This document shows, piece after piece, positions 16,045 to 25,398 of a stretch of 64,000 bases of DNA; position 1 is the stretch's first letter; every line of letters starts with the position of its first letter. Position numbers and translations under genes: made by a program. This stretch comes from Xylophilus ampelinus (GTDB lineage: Bacteria; Pseudomonadota; Gammaproteobacteria; Burkholderiales; Burkholderiaceae_C). The notes below the pieces were generated by a model. That model had not been told where the DNA came from, searched no databases, and worked only from the letters and a program-made list of their open reading frames with translations. Location: positions 1-64,000 of the forward strand of contig NZ_CABFMN010000033.1 of NCBI RefSeq assembly GCF_901875635.1, given 5' to 3'.

Positions 16045-19000
16045 TCAGTCGTACTGCACGGTGTAGATCAGGTCGACACCGCTTGTTCGGCCCGCCTGTC
16101 CGCGAAGGGTCAGGCGTCGGGTCAGGTCGTAGAAGATGTACAGCGTGCCCAGCGTCCCGGCCAGGCTGCGCTCGTAGGTCACATAGAAGTCCTTCGACAG
16201 GCGCTTGCCGAGCGTCACCGAGGACTCCTTCAGTTCGCCGCCCGAACCCGGGCCCTTGAAGCCGATCTCGTCGAGCCCGAAGCGGCTGGCCAGGCTGCCG
16301 CCACTGCCGCCCTTGCCGAGCCCGCCCAGCAGCGCCAGCGCGGCCTGCTGCATCAGGATCGCCTCGCCGCCGCTGGAGGCCGAGGCACGGCCGAGCACGA
16401 CCCAGGCCAAAGCCTGCGCGTCGGGCAGGGGCGGGTCGGAATACAGCCTGACCCGCGGCGACTGGGCCGTGCCCGTGATCTGCACTCCGGCGCGCTGGCT
16501 GATGTTGGGGCGGATGGCGAGGATGTCGAGCGAGGGGTTGTCGACCGGGCCGTTGAATCGCGCGAGCCCGCTTTCGACGTCGAGCTCCTGGCCGTAGGCG
16601 CGGTACTGGCCCTGCACCGTCCTCACCTCGCCCGTGACGCGCGGCGGCGCGCTCAGCTGCGTGGTGCGGATGTCGAGCTGGCCTTCCAGCCGCGTGGTGA
16701 TGCCGCGGCCCTGCACCGCGAAATCCTTGCCGAGGTCGAAAGCGATCTCGATGTCGGGCGCCTTGACCAGCAGAGGCTGGTTGACCTTGCCCGCGGCGGC
16801 CTCGTCCTGCGCGGCACGTTCCTTTGCCAATTTCTCGGCCGCCGCGCGCGCCTCGCGCTCCTTCGCGGCGGAATGCACGACCACGTCGCTGCCCAGGCTG
16901 GGTGCGGTCTCGTCCGGCAGGATGATGACGGCGCGGTCGGTCGTGACCTTGCCGCGCACCCGCAACTGGCCCGCGTTGAGCCCGGCCTGCAGGTCGCCCG
17001 ACACGGTGACCTGCCGGTCGGAGCGCACCAGCGCCCGCAGGCGCCGGACCTCGCCGCGCATGTCCATCGACAGCCCCGAGCCACCGCCCGCCGGGTTCGC
17101 CGGGCCCCAGCCCAGCTCGCCCTTGAAGGACAGGGTGCCGCCGTCGGCCGAGGCCTCGCTCGCGCCGGTGCTCAGGTTGCCGGCGCGGCCCGGGATGCGC
17201 ACCTTGCTGCCGGGGCCACCCTTGAGCGTGAATTCGTCCAGCACCAGCCGGTTGCCCGCCAGGCGCGCGCGCAGCCGGCCGTCGCGCAGGTCCAGGCCCT
17301 CGACCATCGCCTTGAGGGCGAGTTCGTCGGCCGCCAGCGTGCCGTTCCAGCGCGGGTCGTTGCGCGTGCCGGCCAGCGTGGCGTCGGCGCTCAATGTGCC
17401 GGCGATGCGCCAGCCCGGCGGTGCGAGCATCGACCACACGCCCAGCTGCGGCAGGCGGGCGCGCACGCTCCCGTTGAGGGGCGCGTCCTCGGCCCATTGC
17501 CAGCCGCCATCGCGTTGCACGAGCCGCGTCCCGGCCTCGGCCTGGATCTGCCCGGCGCGCTCGCTGTCCCAGGCCAGCCGGGCGCGCACCGCGTCGCCTT
17601 CGGCATCGAACCGCAGTTCGGCCTGGCGCAGGCCGGCGGGCGTGGAGGGCGCGTTGTCGCTCGAGTCGGTGGTGATCTCGCTCTTCGTCCCCGTGCCGCG
17701 GCTCTCGATGCGGCGCACCAGCGCGGCTTCGCCGGCCTGCACCCGAAGGTCGCCGCTGGCGCGCGCGATGCGGGCCTGGGCGCGCAGCCGGTCGCCGGCC
17801 TCGATGTCCCAGTCGCCGTCGAAGACCAGGTCGCCGCTGATGCCCAGCTCGCTCAAGCTGGTGTCGCCGCCGAAGGCGCGGCTCCACGCCATGGGCAGGC
17901 CCTGCATGCGGCCCTTGGACTGCAGGCGCAGGGCGGTGCCGCTGGCGCTGGTGGTCTGGCGCAGGCGCACCGGTTCCCAGTCGAGACGCACCGTGCCCGG
18001 TACCGGGCCGCGCAGCGTGGCGCCACCGGCCGTGCTCTCGACGTCGAGCTGGCCGTTGCCCACGCCCACGATGCTGCTGAATTCGCGGGCCAGTTCCAGC
18101 GTCCAGGGCGCATCGCTGCGCGTGGTGTCCTGCAGCTGGGTGCGCAGCGACGCCAGGGCGAGGCGCCACTGGTTGGCGCGCTCCAGCCCGCCGCTGGCGC
18201 GTGTATCGAGCGTGAGCTTGCGCGGGCCCTGCTGCGCCTCGCCGCGCAGCGTCAGTGCCGCGCGCGCGAGGCTGCCTTCGAGCGTCGCCTGCAGCCCACG
18301 CAGCTGGATCTCGGCCGGTGCGGGTTCGCCGGCTTTGGGGGCGGGCAGGCGCAGGTCCAGGCGCGGCGCTTCCAGGCGGGCCTTCAGGCTGGGTTCCGCG
18401 GCACGGCCCGCAGGCGGCGTATTCACGGCTTGCAGGCGCTGCTGGATGGCGCGCCAGCCGCCTTGCCAGCTCGCGTCGAGCCGTGCGCTGCCGCGGGCCG
18501 AGGTGCCGGCAAAGGCCTTCTCCAGCCCCGGCAGCCGCTCGACCCAGGCCTGCAGCGCCGCGGCGTCGTCGATGCGTGCCTGCACCTCGCCGGCGCCTTG
18601 CGTCGGCGCGATCCGGCCCTTGACCTGTGCACTGCCGCCGGGCAGCGTGGCCTTCAGGTCGCCGCTGCCTGCCTGCTCGGCCACGCGCAGCTGCAGCTGG
18701 CCCTGCACGCTGGCGCGCTCGGCCTCGATGCGCAAGCTGCGCAGGTCCAGCACCTGTTTCGCCCATTGGCCTTGTGCCACAGCGCGTTCGAGCTTGAAAC
18801 CTTCGAGCGCCTTGGCCTGCGCGCCGCCCTCGGCCTGCAGCGCCAGGTCGAAGGCGATGGCGTCGTCCATCTGCGTCGCCTTGGCGCGGCCGCTGACGGG
18901 CGCGCCGGCCAGCTCGGTGTGCAGCAGCCCGGGGCGCACGCCGCGCACGGTGGCCTCGATCTGCCAAGGCTGCGGTGCCGGCGCCCATTCGCCCTCGGCC

Positions 19001-20169
19001 TCGATGCGGCCCCGGCCGGCCTGCACCGTGGCCTCGGCCACCCGCCACACGGTGCCGTCGTAGCCGATCTGCGCCTGCACCGCCTCCACCGGCAGACGGC
19101 CCTCGTCCCAAGGACCCGGTTCGGCGTTGGTGACGTCGGCGCGCGCCTTCCAGGCCGCAGCCCCGGTGGCGGGGTCGGGATCCACCGCCACCTCGCCGCT
19201 CAGGCGCGTGCGCGGCGCGTCGGGCAGGAGCCAGGCGACATCGAGGTTGCGCATCTTGAGCAGCGCGTCGATCACCGGCTGCGGCGCCCACGGCGCGATG
19301 CGGGCATTGAGCTGCGCGTCCACGGGATGATTGGCGTCGGGCTGCTCCTGCGGGCGTAGGGCCGCGTCGATGGCGATCCGTGCATCGCGCCCGGCCAGCG
19401 TGCCGCTGGCGGTGGCGCGGGCCTCCAGCGCGATGCGCCGCTCGTCGCTCAGCGGCGCCTGCACCCGGCCCTCGAGCGCGAGCTGCAACGCCATCGGCGC
19501 GGCGCCCTGGAGTTGCACCGTGCCGCTGTAGTGGCCGTCGGCCAGGTCCACGCCGTCGAGCTTCAGGTGATGCTGCTGGGCTTCGTACACGTAGCGGCCC
19601 GTCAGTGACTGGGCCCGCACCTCGGGCGGGCCCTTCCACAGCACTTCGTCGGCGCTGAAGGGCAGGTCGATCTCCACCGGCAGCACGATGGGCGAGAGCG
19701 GCTCCAGCGGCTTCTTCTCTTCGTCCTTGGGTCCGCGCGGCTCGATGACGATGCGCGCCGCGTGCACCTCGCCCAGCTGCACACGCTTGCGCAGCAGGGG
19801 TCGCAACGCCCAGCCGATGCGGGCGCCCTGCACCTCGACCGCCATCGTCGGGCTCTCCCAGCGCAGGTAGCCGATGGCGCCGCCGCGGCGCAGCGAGCCG
19901 GTCACCTCGCGCGATTCGAGCGTCTGCCCGGCCGGCAGGTAGCGCGCGGCGCGGGCGAGGGCGGTAGCCAGCGAGCTGTCGGTGCCGGCCCACCACCAGC
20001 CGGTGGCGACGAGGGCGAGCACCAGCACGAGCAGCGACGCCAGGCTCCAGCCGATCGCGCGCAGGGTGCGCCGCGTGCGCGAGCGGCGCACGGGCGCAGT
20101 GGCGTCCTGGCTCGGCGCGTCGCTCGGCTTATGAGCCAAATTGGCCTCCAGCGCCCGTCCCGCTTGCAC
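16045..20169 (-). CDS. tamB: Translocation and assembly module subunit TamB
   Basis: Very large AsmA/YhdP-superfamily bridge protein, 1374 aa, anchored in the inner membrane by one N-terminal helix (about residues 38-60, LASLLVLVLALVATGWWW) with a long periplasmic beta-taco region and the conserved C-terminal DUF490/TamB domain ending RAGVQITGTAQSPRVRLYS ... LTLRGQAGRTSGVDLIYTVQ. It works with TamA in outer-membrane protein insertion and possibly phospholipid transport. Lies 44 bp downstream of tamA on the same strand. The only early start is a GTG at 20169, which sits inside a dispersed repeat; residues 1-13 (MQAGRALEANLAH) are repeat-encoded. A TTG at 20139 or GTG at 20091 are alternatives. 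Confidence 0.93.
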   Translation of the reverse strand: MQAGRALEANLAHKPSDAPSQDATAPVRRSRTRRTLRAIGWSLASLLVLVLALVATGWWWAGTDSSLATALARAARYLPAGQTLESREVTGSLRRGGAIGYLRWESPTMAVEVQGARIGWALRPLLRKRVQLGEVHAARIVIEPRGPKDEEKKPLEPLSPIVLPVEIDLPFSADEVLWKGPPEVRAQSLTGRYVYEAQQHHLKLDGVDLADGHYSGTVQLQGAAPMALQLALEGRVQAPLSDERRIALEARATASGTLAGRDARIAIDAALRPQEQPDANHPVDAQLNARIAPWAPQPVIDALLKMRNLDVAWLLPDAPRTRLSGEVAVDPDPATGAAAWKARADVTNAEPGPWDEGRLPVEAVQAQIGYDGTVWRVAEATVQAGRGRIEAEGEWAPAPQPWQIEATVRGVRPGLLHTELAGAPVSGRAKATQMDDAIAFDLALQAEGGAQAKALEGFKLERAVAQGQWAKQVLDLRSLRIEAERASVQGQLQLRVAEQAGSGDLKATLPGGSAQVKGRIAPTQGAGEVQARIDDAAALQAWVERLPGLEKAFAGTSARGSARLDASWQGGWRAIQQRLQAVNTPPAGRAAEPSLKARLEAPRLDLRLPAPKAGEPAPAEIQLRGLQATLEGSLARAALTLRGEAQQGPRKLTLDTRASGGLERANQWRLALASLRTQLQDTTRSDAPWTLELAREFSSIVGVGNGQLDVESTAGGATLRGPVPGTVRLDWEPVRLRQTTSASGTALRLQSKGRMQGLPMAWSRAFGGDTSLSELGISGDLVFDGDWDIEAGDRLRAQARIARASGDLRVQAGEAALVRRIESRGTGTKSEITTDSSDNAPSTPAGLRQAELRFDAEGDAVRARLAWDSERAGQIQAEAGTRLVQRDGGWQWAEDAPLNGSVRARLPQLGVWSMLAPPGWRIAGTLSADATLAGTRNDPRWNGTLAADELALKAMVEGLDLRDGRLRARLAGNRLVLDEFTLKGGPGSKVRIPGRAGNLSTGASEASADGGTLSFKGELGWGPANPAGGGSGLSMDMRGEVRRLRALVRSDRQVTVSGDLQAGLNAGQLRVRGKVTTDRAVIILPDETAPSLGSDVVVHSAAKEREARAAAEKLAKERAAQDEAAAGKVNQPLLVKAPDIEIAFDLGKDFAVQGRGITTRLEGQLDIRTTQLSAPPRVTGEVRTVQGQYRAYGQELDVESGLARFNGPVDNPSLDILAIRPNISQRAGVQITGTAQSPRVRLYSDPPLPDAQALAWVVLGRASASSGGEAILMQQAALALLGGLGKGGSGGSLASRFGLDEIGFKGPGSGGELKESSVTLGKRLSKDFYVTYERSLAGTLGTLYIFYDLTRRLTLRGQAGRTSGVDLIYTVQYD

Positions 20170-20192
20170 GAGCAGCTATCAAAAGATGAGCA
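20130..20192. repeat. Hairpin repeat at the tamA-tamB junction
   Basis: GAGCCAAATTGGCCTCCAGC, then GCCCGTCCCGCTTGCACG and AGCTATCAAAAGATGAGC. Same superfamily as 1917-1976. It provides the presumed tamB start codon and its first 13 codons. Confidence 0.7.
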
Positions 20193-20213
20193 AAATCCGG
20201 CATCGACATGCTG

Positions 20214-22148
20214 TCAGAACGTGACGCCCAGCCGCAGGTGCAGCCGGAATTTCTTGACGTCGACCCCATAGGCCACGTCGGCCTGCAGCGGTCCCACGGG
20301 ACTGCGCCAGCGCAGGCCCGCGCCCACGCCCACCTTGGGCTTGCTGAGTTCGCGGGCCTTGTCGGCCACATTGCCGGCATCGACGAAGACCGCGCTCTCG
20401 AAGGCCGTGAGCTGTCCGTTCCACACGATGGGCTTCTGCCACTCGGCGCTGGCCACCGCCAGGTAGCGGCCGGCCACTGTGGCGCCGCTGGCGTCCACGG
20501 TGCCGATCTGCTGGTAGGCATAGCCGCGCACCGTCGTGTCACCGCCAGTGAGGAAGCGCAATGTGGACGGGATCTGCGCCGCTTCCTTGGCCGTGATGGC
20601 GCCGAGTTCGGCGCGAAATGCGATGCGCGACTGGCGTGCCACCGCCGCCGTGTCGCCGTCGGGCACGCGACCCAGCGGGATCACGTTCATCCAGCGGCCG
20701 TAGGCGCGGGTGAAAGGCAGGCGCTGGCCGCTCAGGGTGTAGCCCGCGCCCAGTTCGAGCGCCAGGCCCCAGCCGCGGCGCGGGTTGGCGTTGTCGTCGA
20801 AGTAGCGGCCGGTCCAGTTCCAGTTGGCGCTGATGGCAGACGCCGCCGGCTCGACGGTGGCCGGCAGGTCGCTGCCGCTGGGCACCGCGTAGTCGTACTG
20901 CAGGAAGAGCGCGCGGTCGATGTGCCCCTCCGACTTGCTGCGGCCGTAGCGCAGGCGGCCGCTGTCCACGTCGTAGGTGCCCGATTGCTCACGCTTGAGC
21001 TGGGCCAGCGAGCCCCATTTCCAGCCATCCTCGCCGGGCAGGCCGGTCCAGGTGGTGTTGAGCAGCTTGGTGTCGCGCTCGATCGAGAGCTTCGACACCG
21101 CACGCCAACCCAGCAGCGGCAACTGGTTGTAGATGTGGTCGACCGACACGCGCGGCCCGCTGTCGGTGGTGAAGCCCACGCCCAGCACCACCTTCTGCAT
21201 CTGCGCCTCGCGCACCTGTGCAATCACCGGCGCGAAGTCCGGGTTGCCGGCGCTGGTGTCGAGTGTGAGGAAGACCGAGTCGTAGTAGCCGCTGCTGGCC
21301 AGGCGCTCCTGCGCGTCGAGCAATTTCTGCTGGTCGTAGGGCTCGCCGGTGGGCAGACGCGCGATGCGGCTGGGCCCGACGACGCCGTAGCGTTCGGCGC
21401 CGCGCACCACCAGGGGGCCGAAGCGGTACGCCGGCCCGGACTGGTAGGTGACCGCCAGACGGGCGGTCGCGGTGTCGGCATCGATGTCGGCCCGGCTGGT
21501 CTGCACGCTGCCGGTGGGGAAGCGCTTCGCCGTCAGCGCACGCAGGCCGAGGGTCTTGGCGCTGTCCCAGCCTTGCTGGGTGAAGTCGCGGCCCGGCCCG
21601 AGCGCCCAGCCGCTGCGGATCGCCTCGCGCTGCCGGTCGGCAACGGCATCGCCCACGATGGGGCCCGCAAAATCGACCTGCGCCTGCACCACCCGCGTGC
21701 GCTGGCCAGGGTCCACGCGGACCAGCACGTCGTGCGGCGTCTTCGCCTCGGGTGTATCGCGCAACTGCAGCACCAGGTGCGGCGCGAAGTAGCCCAGCGT
21801 GCCCAGCAGCTCGCGCGCATTGGCCTCTGCGGCGACCATCAGGCGAGACAGCTCCGCCACGCCGAGGTCGTCGAGCTGGCGGTAGCGCTGCAATTCCAGG
21901 TGCTTCTCGAGCAGTTCGCGCACCTCCTCGGGGCCCTCGACCGTCACGGTGAAGCCGGTGCGCGCCTGGCCTTCGGTGCCGCTGCCGCCAGCGGTGCTGA
22001 GGGCCGACGGCGCATCGTCCTGGCCCTTGGCCCCCTGCCAGGGCAGCAGGCTGCAGCCGCCCAGCAGGACGGCGAGCGCGAGCCCGGCCAACCGAGTGCA
22101 TCGGGTGGCCGGCAGTCCGGCCATCGAAAAGAGCGCCTCCCTCAACAT
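20214..22148 (-). CDS. tamA: Translocation and assembly module subunit TamA (Omp85 family)
   Basis: Outer-membrane beta-barrel of the BamA/TamA family, 644 aa from ATG 22148. N-terminal POTRA domains (about residues 55-280, e.g. GFTVTVEGPEEVRELLEKHL and VDPGQRTRVVQAQVDFAGP) precede the barrel with the family element TGGDTTVRGYAYQQ and the lid-lock-like C-terminal strand ending LHLRLGVTF with a terminal Phe. The signal sequence ends LAVLLGGCSLLPW, a lipobox, so the mature protein may be lipidated, unlike E. coli TamA. An upstream ATG (22277) is in frame but gives a poor signal. First gene of tamA-tamB. Confidence 0.93.
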   Translation of the reverse strand: MLREALFSMAGLPATRCTRLAGLALAVLLGGCSLLPWQGAKGQDDAPSALSTAGGSGTEGQARTGFTVTVEGPEEVRELLEKHLELQRYRQLDDLGVAELSRLMVAAEANARELLGTLGYFAPHLVLQLRDTPEAKTPHDVLVRVDPGQRTRVVQAQVDFAGPIVGDAVADRQREAIRSGWALGPGRDFTQQGWDSAKTLGLRALTAKRFPTGSVQTSRADIDADTATARLAVTYQSGPAYRFGPLVVRGAERYGVVGPSRIARLPTGEPYDQQKLLDAQERLASSGYYDSVFLTLDTSAGNPDFAPVIAQVREAQMQKVVLGVGFTTDSGPRVSVDHIYNQLPLLGWRAVSKLSIERDTKLLNTTWTGLPGEDGWKWGSLAQLKREQSGTYDVDSGRLRYGRSKSEGHIDRALFLQYDYAVPSGSDLPATVEPAASAISANWNWTGRYFDDNANPRRGWGLALELGAGYTLSGQRLPFTRAYGRWMNVIPLGRVPDGDTAAVARQSRIAFRAELGAITAKEAAQIPSTLRFLTGGDTTVRGYAYQQIGTVDASGATVAGRYLAVASAEWQKPIVWNGQLTAFESAVFVDAGNVADKARELSKPKVGVGAGLRWRSPVGPLQADVAYGVDVKKFRLHLRLGVTF

Positions 22149-22302
22149 GGGGGCGATTCTCGCTGCCGAGCCAAGTCCCCCGCGTCGGACAGCGGCCCAG
22201 ATGGGGTTATAACGATTGGCCCCGCCCCGTACGGTGCGCGTGCGAGCGACCTGAACCTGGATCAGCCGCTGGCGCAAGGCGTGATGCCAGGCCCATCTTG
22301 TT

Positions 22303-23490
22303 TCATTTGGACAACAGCCGCATGGCGTCTTCCAGCCCCTTGAGGGTGAGCGGGAACATGCGGTGCGACATCAGCTGCTGCATCACGGCGATGCTCTGGC
22401 GGTACTGCCACACGCCCTGCGGCTCGGGATTGACCCACGCGAACTTAGGGAAGGCGTGGGTGAGCCGCTGCAGCCACTCGGCACCCGGCTCCTCGTTGTT
22501 GTATTCCACGCTGCCGCCGGGCTGCAGGATCTCGTAGGGGCTCATGGTCGCGTCGCCGACGAAGATGAGCTTGTAGTCCTTGTTGTACTTGCGGATGATG
22601 TCCCAGGTCGCGAACTTCTCGGAGAAGCGGCGCCGGTTGTTCTTCCACATGAAGTCGTAGACGCAGTTGTGGAAGTAATAGAACTCCAGGTGCTTGAACT
22701 CGGTCTTCACGGCCGAGAAGAGTTCCTCCACGCGGTGCACGTGCTCGTCCATCGTGCCGCCGACGTCCATCAGCAGCAGCACCTTGACGTTGTTGTGCCG
22801 CTCCGGCCGCATCTTGATGTCGAGGTAGCCGGCGTTGGCGGCGGTGCGCTCGATGGTCGCGTCCAGGTCCAGCTCGTCCTCGTGGCCTTCGCGCGCGAAC
22901 TTGCGGAGGCGCCGCAGCGCCATCTTGATGTTGCGCGTGCCCAGTTCCTGGCTGTCGTCGTAGTCCTTGTAGGCGCGCTGCTCCCACACTTTGACGGCGC
23001 TCTTGTTCTTGCCCGCGCCGCCGATGCGGATGCCCTGCGGGTTGTAGCCGCCGTGGCCGAAGGGCGAGGTGCCGCCGGTGCCGATCCACTTGTTGCCGCC
23101 CTCGTGGCGCTCCTTCTGCTCCTCGAAGCGCTTCTTCAGCGTGTCCATGAGCTCGTCCCAGCCCATCTTCTCGATCTTGGCCTTCTCCTCGGCCGTGAAC
23201 TCGCGCTCCAGCGTCTTGCGCAGCCAGTCGAGCGGCACTTCCTTGGTGAAGTCGGTGAGCATGTCCACGCCCTTGAAGTAGGCGGAGAAGGCGCGGTCGA
23301 ACTTGTCGTAGTGCTTCTCGTCCTTCACCAGCGCGGTGCGGCTCAGGTAGTAGAAGTCGTCCAGCCCGAAGGCGTCCTCGGAATTGGGCCCCACCACGTC
23401 GGCCTGCAGGGCCTCCAGCAGCATCAGGTATTCCTTGACCGACACCGGCAGCTTGGCCGAGCGCAGGGTGTAGAAGAAGTCGATCAGCAT
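22303..23490 (-). CDS. VWA domain protein, CoxE-like
   Basis: 395 aa, cytoplasmic. The C-terminal half is a von Willebrand A domain whose MIDAS loop reads MDVGGTMDEH near residue 240, a DxGxTMD version of the canonical DxSxS. The N-terminal half is helical with ERxFTAEEKAKIEKMGWDEL. CoxE-type VWA proteins act together with a MoxR AAA ATPase in metal-centre insertion or complex maturation. The MoxR partner is 0.9 kb upstream in the same operon (24407-25249), separated by a GNAT and a small membrane protein. The exact client is unknown. Unusual for the family is the Gly in place of the first MIDAS Ser. Confidence 0.85.
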   Translation of the reverse strand: MLIDFFYTLRSAKLPVSVKEYLMLLEALQADVVGPNSEDAFGLDDFYYLSRTALVKDEKHYDKFDRAFSAYFKGVDMLTDFTKEVPLDWLRKTLEREFTAEEKAKIEKMGWDELMDTLKKRFEEQKERHEGGNKWIGTGGTSPFGHGGYNPQGIRIGGAGKNKSAVKVWEQRAYKDYDDSQELGTRNIKMALRRLRKFAREGHEDELDLDATIERTAANAGYLDIKMRPERHNNVKVLLLMDVGGTMDEHVHRVEELFSAVKTEFKHLEFYYFHNCVYDFMWKNNRRRFSEKFATWDIIRKYNKDYKLIFVGDATMSPYEILQPGGSVEYNNEEPGAEWLQRLTHAFPKFAWVNPEPQGVWQYRQSIAVMQQLMSHRMFPLTLKGLEDAMRLLSK

Positions 23491-23518
23491 GGGAAGAAGC
23501 CTCCTTGCCGCGCAGAAC

Positions 23519-24115
23519 TCATCCGCGTGGCTTGTCGAGCAGGTAGAGCAGTTGCGCCTTCACTTCGGGCCATTCACCCGAGCGCAGGCTGTACATCACG
23601 GTGTCGCGGATGGTGCCGTCGCGGCGCAGCGCGTGGCCGCGGATGACGCCGTCCTTCTTCGCGCCCAGGCGCTCGATGGCGGCCTGCGAGGCGAAGTTGA
23701 AGTTGTCGGTGCGCCAGCCCACGACGTGGCAGCCGAGGGTGTCGAAGGCATGCTGCAGCATCAGCAGCTTGCAGGTGGTGTTGACATGGGTGCGCTGGCA
23801 ACGCCTGGCGTACCAGGTGTAGCCGATCTCCACGCGCTTCACGGCGGGCAGGATGTCGTGGTAGCTGGTGGTGCCCAGCACCTCGCCCGTCGCCTCGTCG
23901 GTGACGGCGAAGGCGAAGCGATGGCCTTCGTCGCGCATCTTCAACGCGGTCTCGATGTACGCACGCGTCTGGTCGGGTTCGGGCACCGAGGTGACGCGCA
24001 GCTTCCACAGCTCGCCATCGGCCGCGGCAGCGGCCAGGCCGGCCTCATGGTCGAGCGAAAGCGGCACGAGGCGCACGCCGCGCTGGGAGAGGGTGACGGG
24101 TTCGACGAAGGCCAT
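23519..24115 (-). CDS. GNAT family N-acetyltransferase (RimJ/RimL-like)
   Basis: 198 aa from ATG 24115 (MAFVEPVTLSQRGVRLVPLS). The order of elements fits the RimJ/RimL-type GNAT fold: an N-terminal strand, the beta4 segment KRVEIGYTWYARRCQRTHVN, which in this branch replaces the classical R/QxxGxG/A loop with RxxxRTHVN, and the C-terminal NFASQAAIERLGAKKDGVIR followed by GTIRDTVMYSL. Substrate unknown; proteins or small molecules are both possible. Lies between the small membrane protein and the VWA gene in the moxR operon. Confidence 0.88.
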   Translation of the reverse strand: MAFVEPVTLSQRGVRLVPLSLDHEAGLAAAAADGELWKLRVTSVPEPDQTRAYIETALKMRDEGHRFAFAVTDEATGEVLGTTSYHDILPAVKRVEIGYTWYARRCQRTHVNTTCKLLMLQHAFDTLGCHVVGWRTDNFNFASQAAIERLGAKKDGVIRGHALRRDGTIRDTVMYSLRSGEWPEVKAQLLYLLDKPRG

Positions 24116-24138
24116 GGCGACAAGCGAGGGTGAAAGCT

Positions 24139-24393
24139 TCAGGCGCGCGGGTCGCCATATTGGCGACGGTACCAGCGGCGCGCCAGTTGCACGCCGCCGC
24201 CGCCACCCAGGCCAACGAGCGCGATGCCGCCCATCGCCCGGCCCGTGTAGCCTTCGGGCGCAAGAGCGTCCCACCCGAGCGCCAGGCCCAGCCAGCGGCC
24301 GAGCAGGGCGCCGACGAAAAAGCCGACGGCCTGCGCCACGCCCAGCAGCAGGAGCTGCCGGTTCGAAGGGGGCGCGTCGTCGCCAGGCTTCAC
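24139..24393 (-). CDS. Small membrane protein in the moxR operon
   Basis: 84 aa with two hydrophobic segments (LLLGVAQAVGFFVGALLGRW and MGGIALVGLGGGGGVQLARR) and a basic C-terminus (RRWYRRQYGDPRA). The Gly-rich helices resemble small inner-membrane proteins of unknown function. Starts 13 bp after moxR ends and is probably co-transcribed. Confidence 0.65.
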   Translation of the reverse strand: MKPGDDAPPSNRQLLLLGVAQAVGFFVGALLGRWLGLALGWDALAPEGYTGRAMGGIALVGLGGGGGVQLARRWYRRQYGDPRA

Positions 24394-24406
24394 GGGACGT
24401 GGCGCC

Positions 24407-25249
24407 TCAGCGGTTGTTGCGCTGCATGAAGACGAGCTTCTCGAACAGCGTCACGTCCTGTTCGTTCTTGAGCAGCGCGCCCACCAGCGGCGGCACGGCG
24501 ACCTTGTCGTCCTTGCTCTGAAGGGCCTCGAGCGGGATGTCCTCGGCCACCAGCAGCTTGAGCCAGTCCAGCAACTCGCTGGTGGAGGGCTTCTTCTTCA
24601 GGCCGGGCAGGTTGCGCACGTCGTAGAAGGTCTTCATCGCGGCCGCGAGCAGTTCCTGCTTCAGGCCGGGGAAGTGCACGGCCACGATGTTCTTCATCGT
24701 CTCCGCGTCCGGGAACTTGATGTAGTGGAAGAAGCAGCGGCGCAGGAAGGCGTCGGGCAGTTCCTTCTCGTTGTTGGAGGTGATGAACACCACCGGGCGG
24801 TGCTTGGCCTTGATCAGCTCGCGCGTCTCGTAGCAGTAGAACTCCATGCGATCGAGTTCACGCAGCAGGTCGTTCGGGAATTCGATGTCGGCCTTGTCGA
24901 TTTCGTCGATCAGCAGCGCCACCGGCTCGTCGGCCGTGAAGGCCTGCCACAGCACGCCCTTGACGATGTAGTTGTGGATGTCCTTGACGCGTTCGTCGCC
25001 CAGCTGCGAATCGCGCAGGCGGCTCACCGCGTCGTATTCGTACAGGCCCTGCTGCGCCTTGGTGGTCGACTTGATATGCCACTGCAGCAGCGGCAGCCCC
25101 AGGGCGGACGAGACTTCCTCGGCCAGCATCGTCTTGCCGGTGCCGGGCTCGCCCTTGACCAGGAGCGGGCGCTTGAGGGTGATGGAGGCGTTCACGGCCA
25201 GCATCAGATCCTGCGTGGCGACGTAGTTGTCTGAACCCTTGAATTTCAT
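24407..25249 (-). CDS. MoxR family AAA ATPase
   Basis: 280 aa from ATG 25249; MKFKGSDNYVATQDLM is the usual start of this MoxR branch. Walker A GEPGTGKT (residues 33-40), Walker B ALLIDEIDKADIEFPNDLL, sensor 1 FITSNNEKELPDAFLRRC with the arginine finger. MoxR ATPases are chaperones for maturation of metalloenzyme or envelope complexes and pair with VWA proteins such as the one at 22303. First gene of a four-gene minus-strand operon; the frame runs on upstream to 25306 but that start is unlikely. Divergent from the dihaem cytochrome gene. Confidence 0.93.
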   Translation of the reverse strand: MKFKGSDNYVATQDLMLAVNASITLKRPLLVKGEPGTGKTMLAEEVSSALGLPLLQWHIKSTTKAQQGLYEYDAVSRLRDSQLGDERVKDIHNYIVKGVLWQAFTADEPVALLIDEIDKADIEFPNDLLRELDRMEFYCYETRELIKAKHRPVVFITSNNEKELPDAFLRRCFFHYIKFPDAETMKNIVAVHFPGLKQELLAAAMKTFYDVRNLPGLKKKPSTSELLDWLKLLVAEDIPLEALQSKDDKVAVPPLVGALLKNEQDVTLFEKLVFMQRNNR

Positions 25250-25345
25250 GTGAGAGGCGCGCGGGGGTGGAACAAAAGACACACCCGGAGGCAGCGGAGT
25301 CGCCAACGGGATGACGCCATGAAGGGCCGCCCGGAACGCGACCCA

Positions 25346-25351
25346 TATAAT
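25346..25351 (+). promoter_or_regulatory. Perfect -10 element upstream of the cytochrome c gene
   Basis: TATAAT, 48 bp upstream of ATG 25399, in an otherwise GC-rich 149-bp divergent intergenic region. No convincing TTGACA-like -35 at 16-18 bp spacing, so an activator or an extended context may be needed. Confidence 0.5.
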
Positions 25352-25398
25352 CGAACGTTGGTGCGGAGACCCGATCTGCCACGAATTGTGCGCGCAAA

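Noticed and set aside
16634..19063. 809-aa and overlapping 828-aa plus-strand open frames opposite tamB
   Set aside because: Mirror frames of a GC-rich coding sequence; composition is Arg/Ser/Pro/Ala-skewed and shows no domain, while tamB on the other strand is clearly real.
20208..22343. 711-aa plus-strand frame opposite tamA
   Set aside because: Antisense of the POTRA/barrel coding sequence with skewed composition.
25318..25351. Full sigma-70 promoter for the cytochrome gene
   Set aside because: TATAAT is perfect, but no acceptable -35 hexamer is present at normal spacing, so only the -10 is reported.
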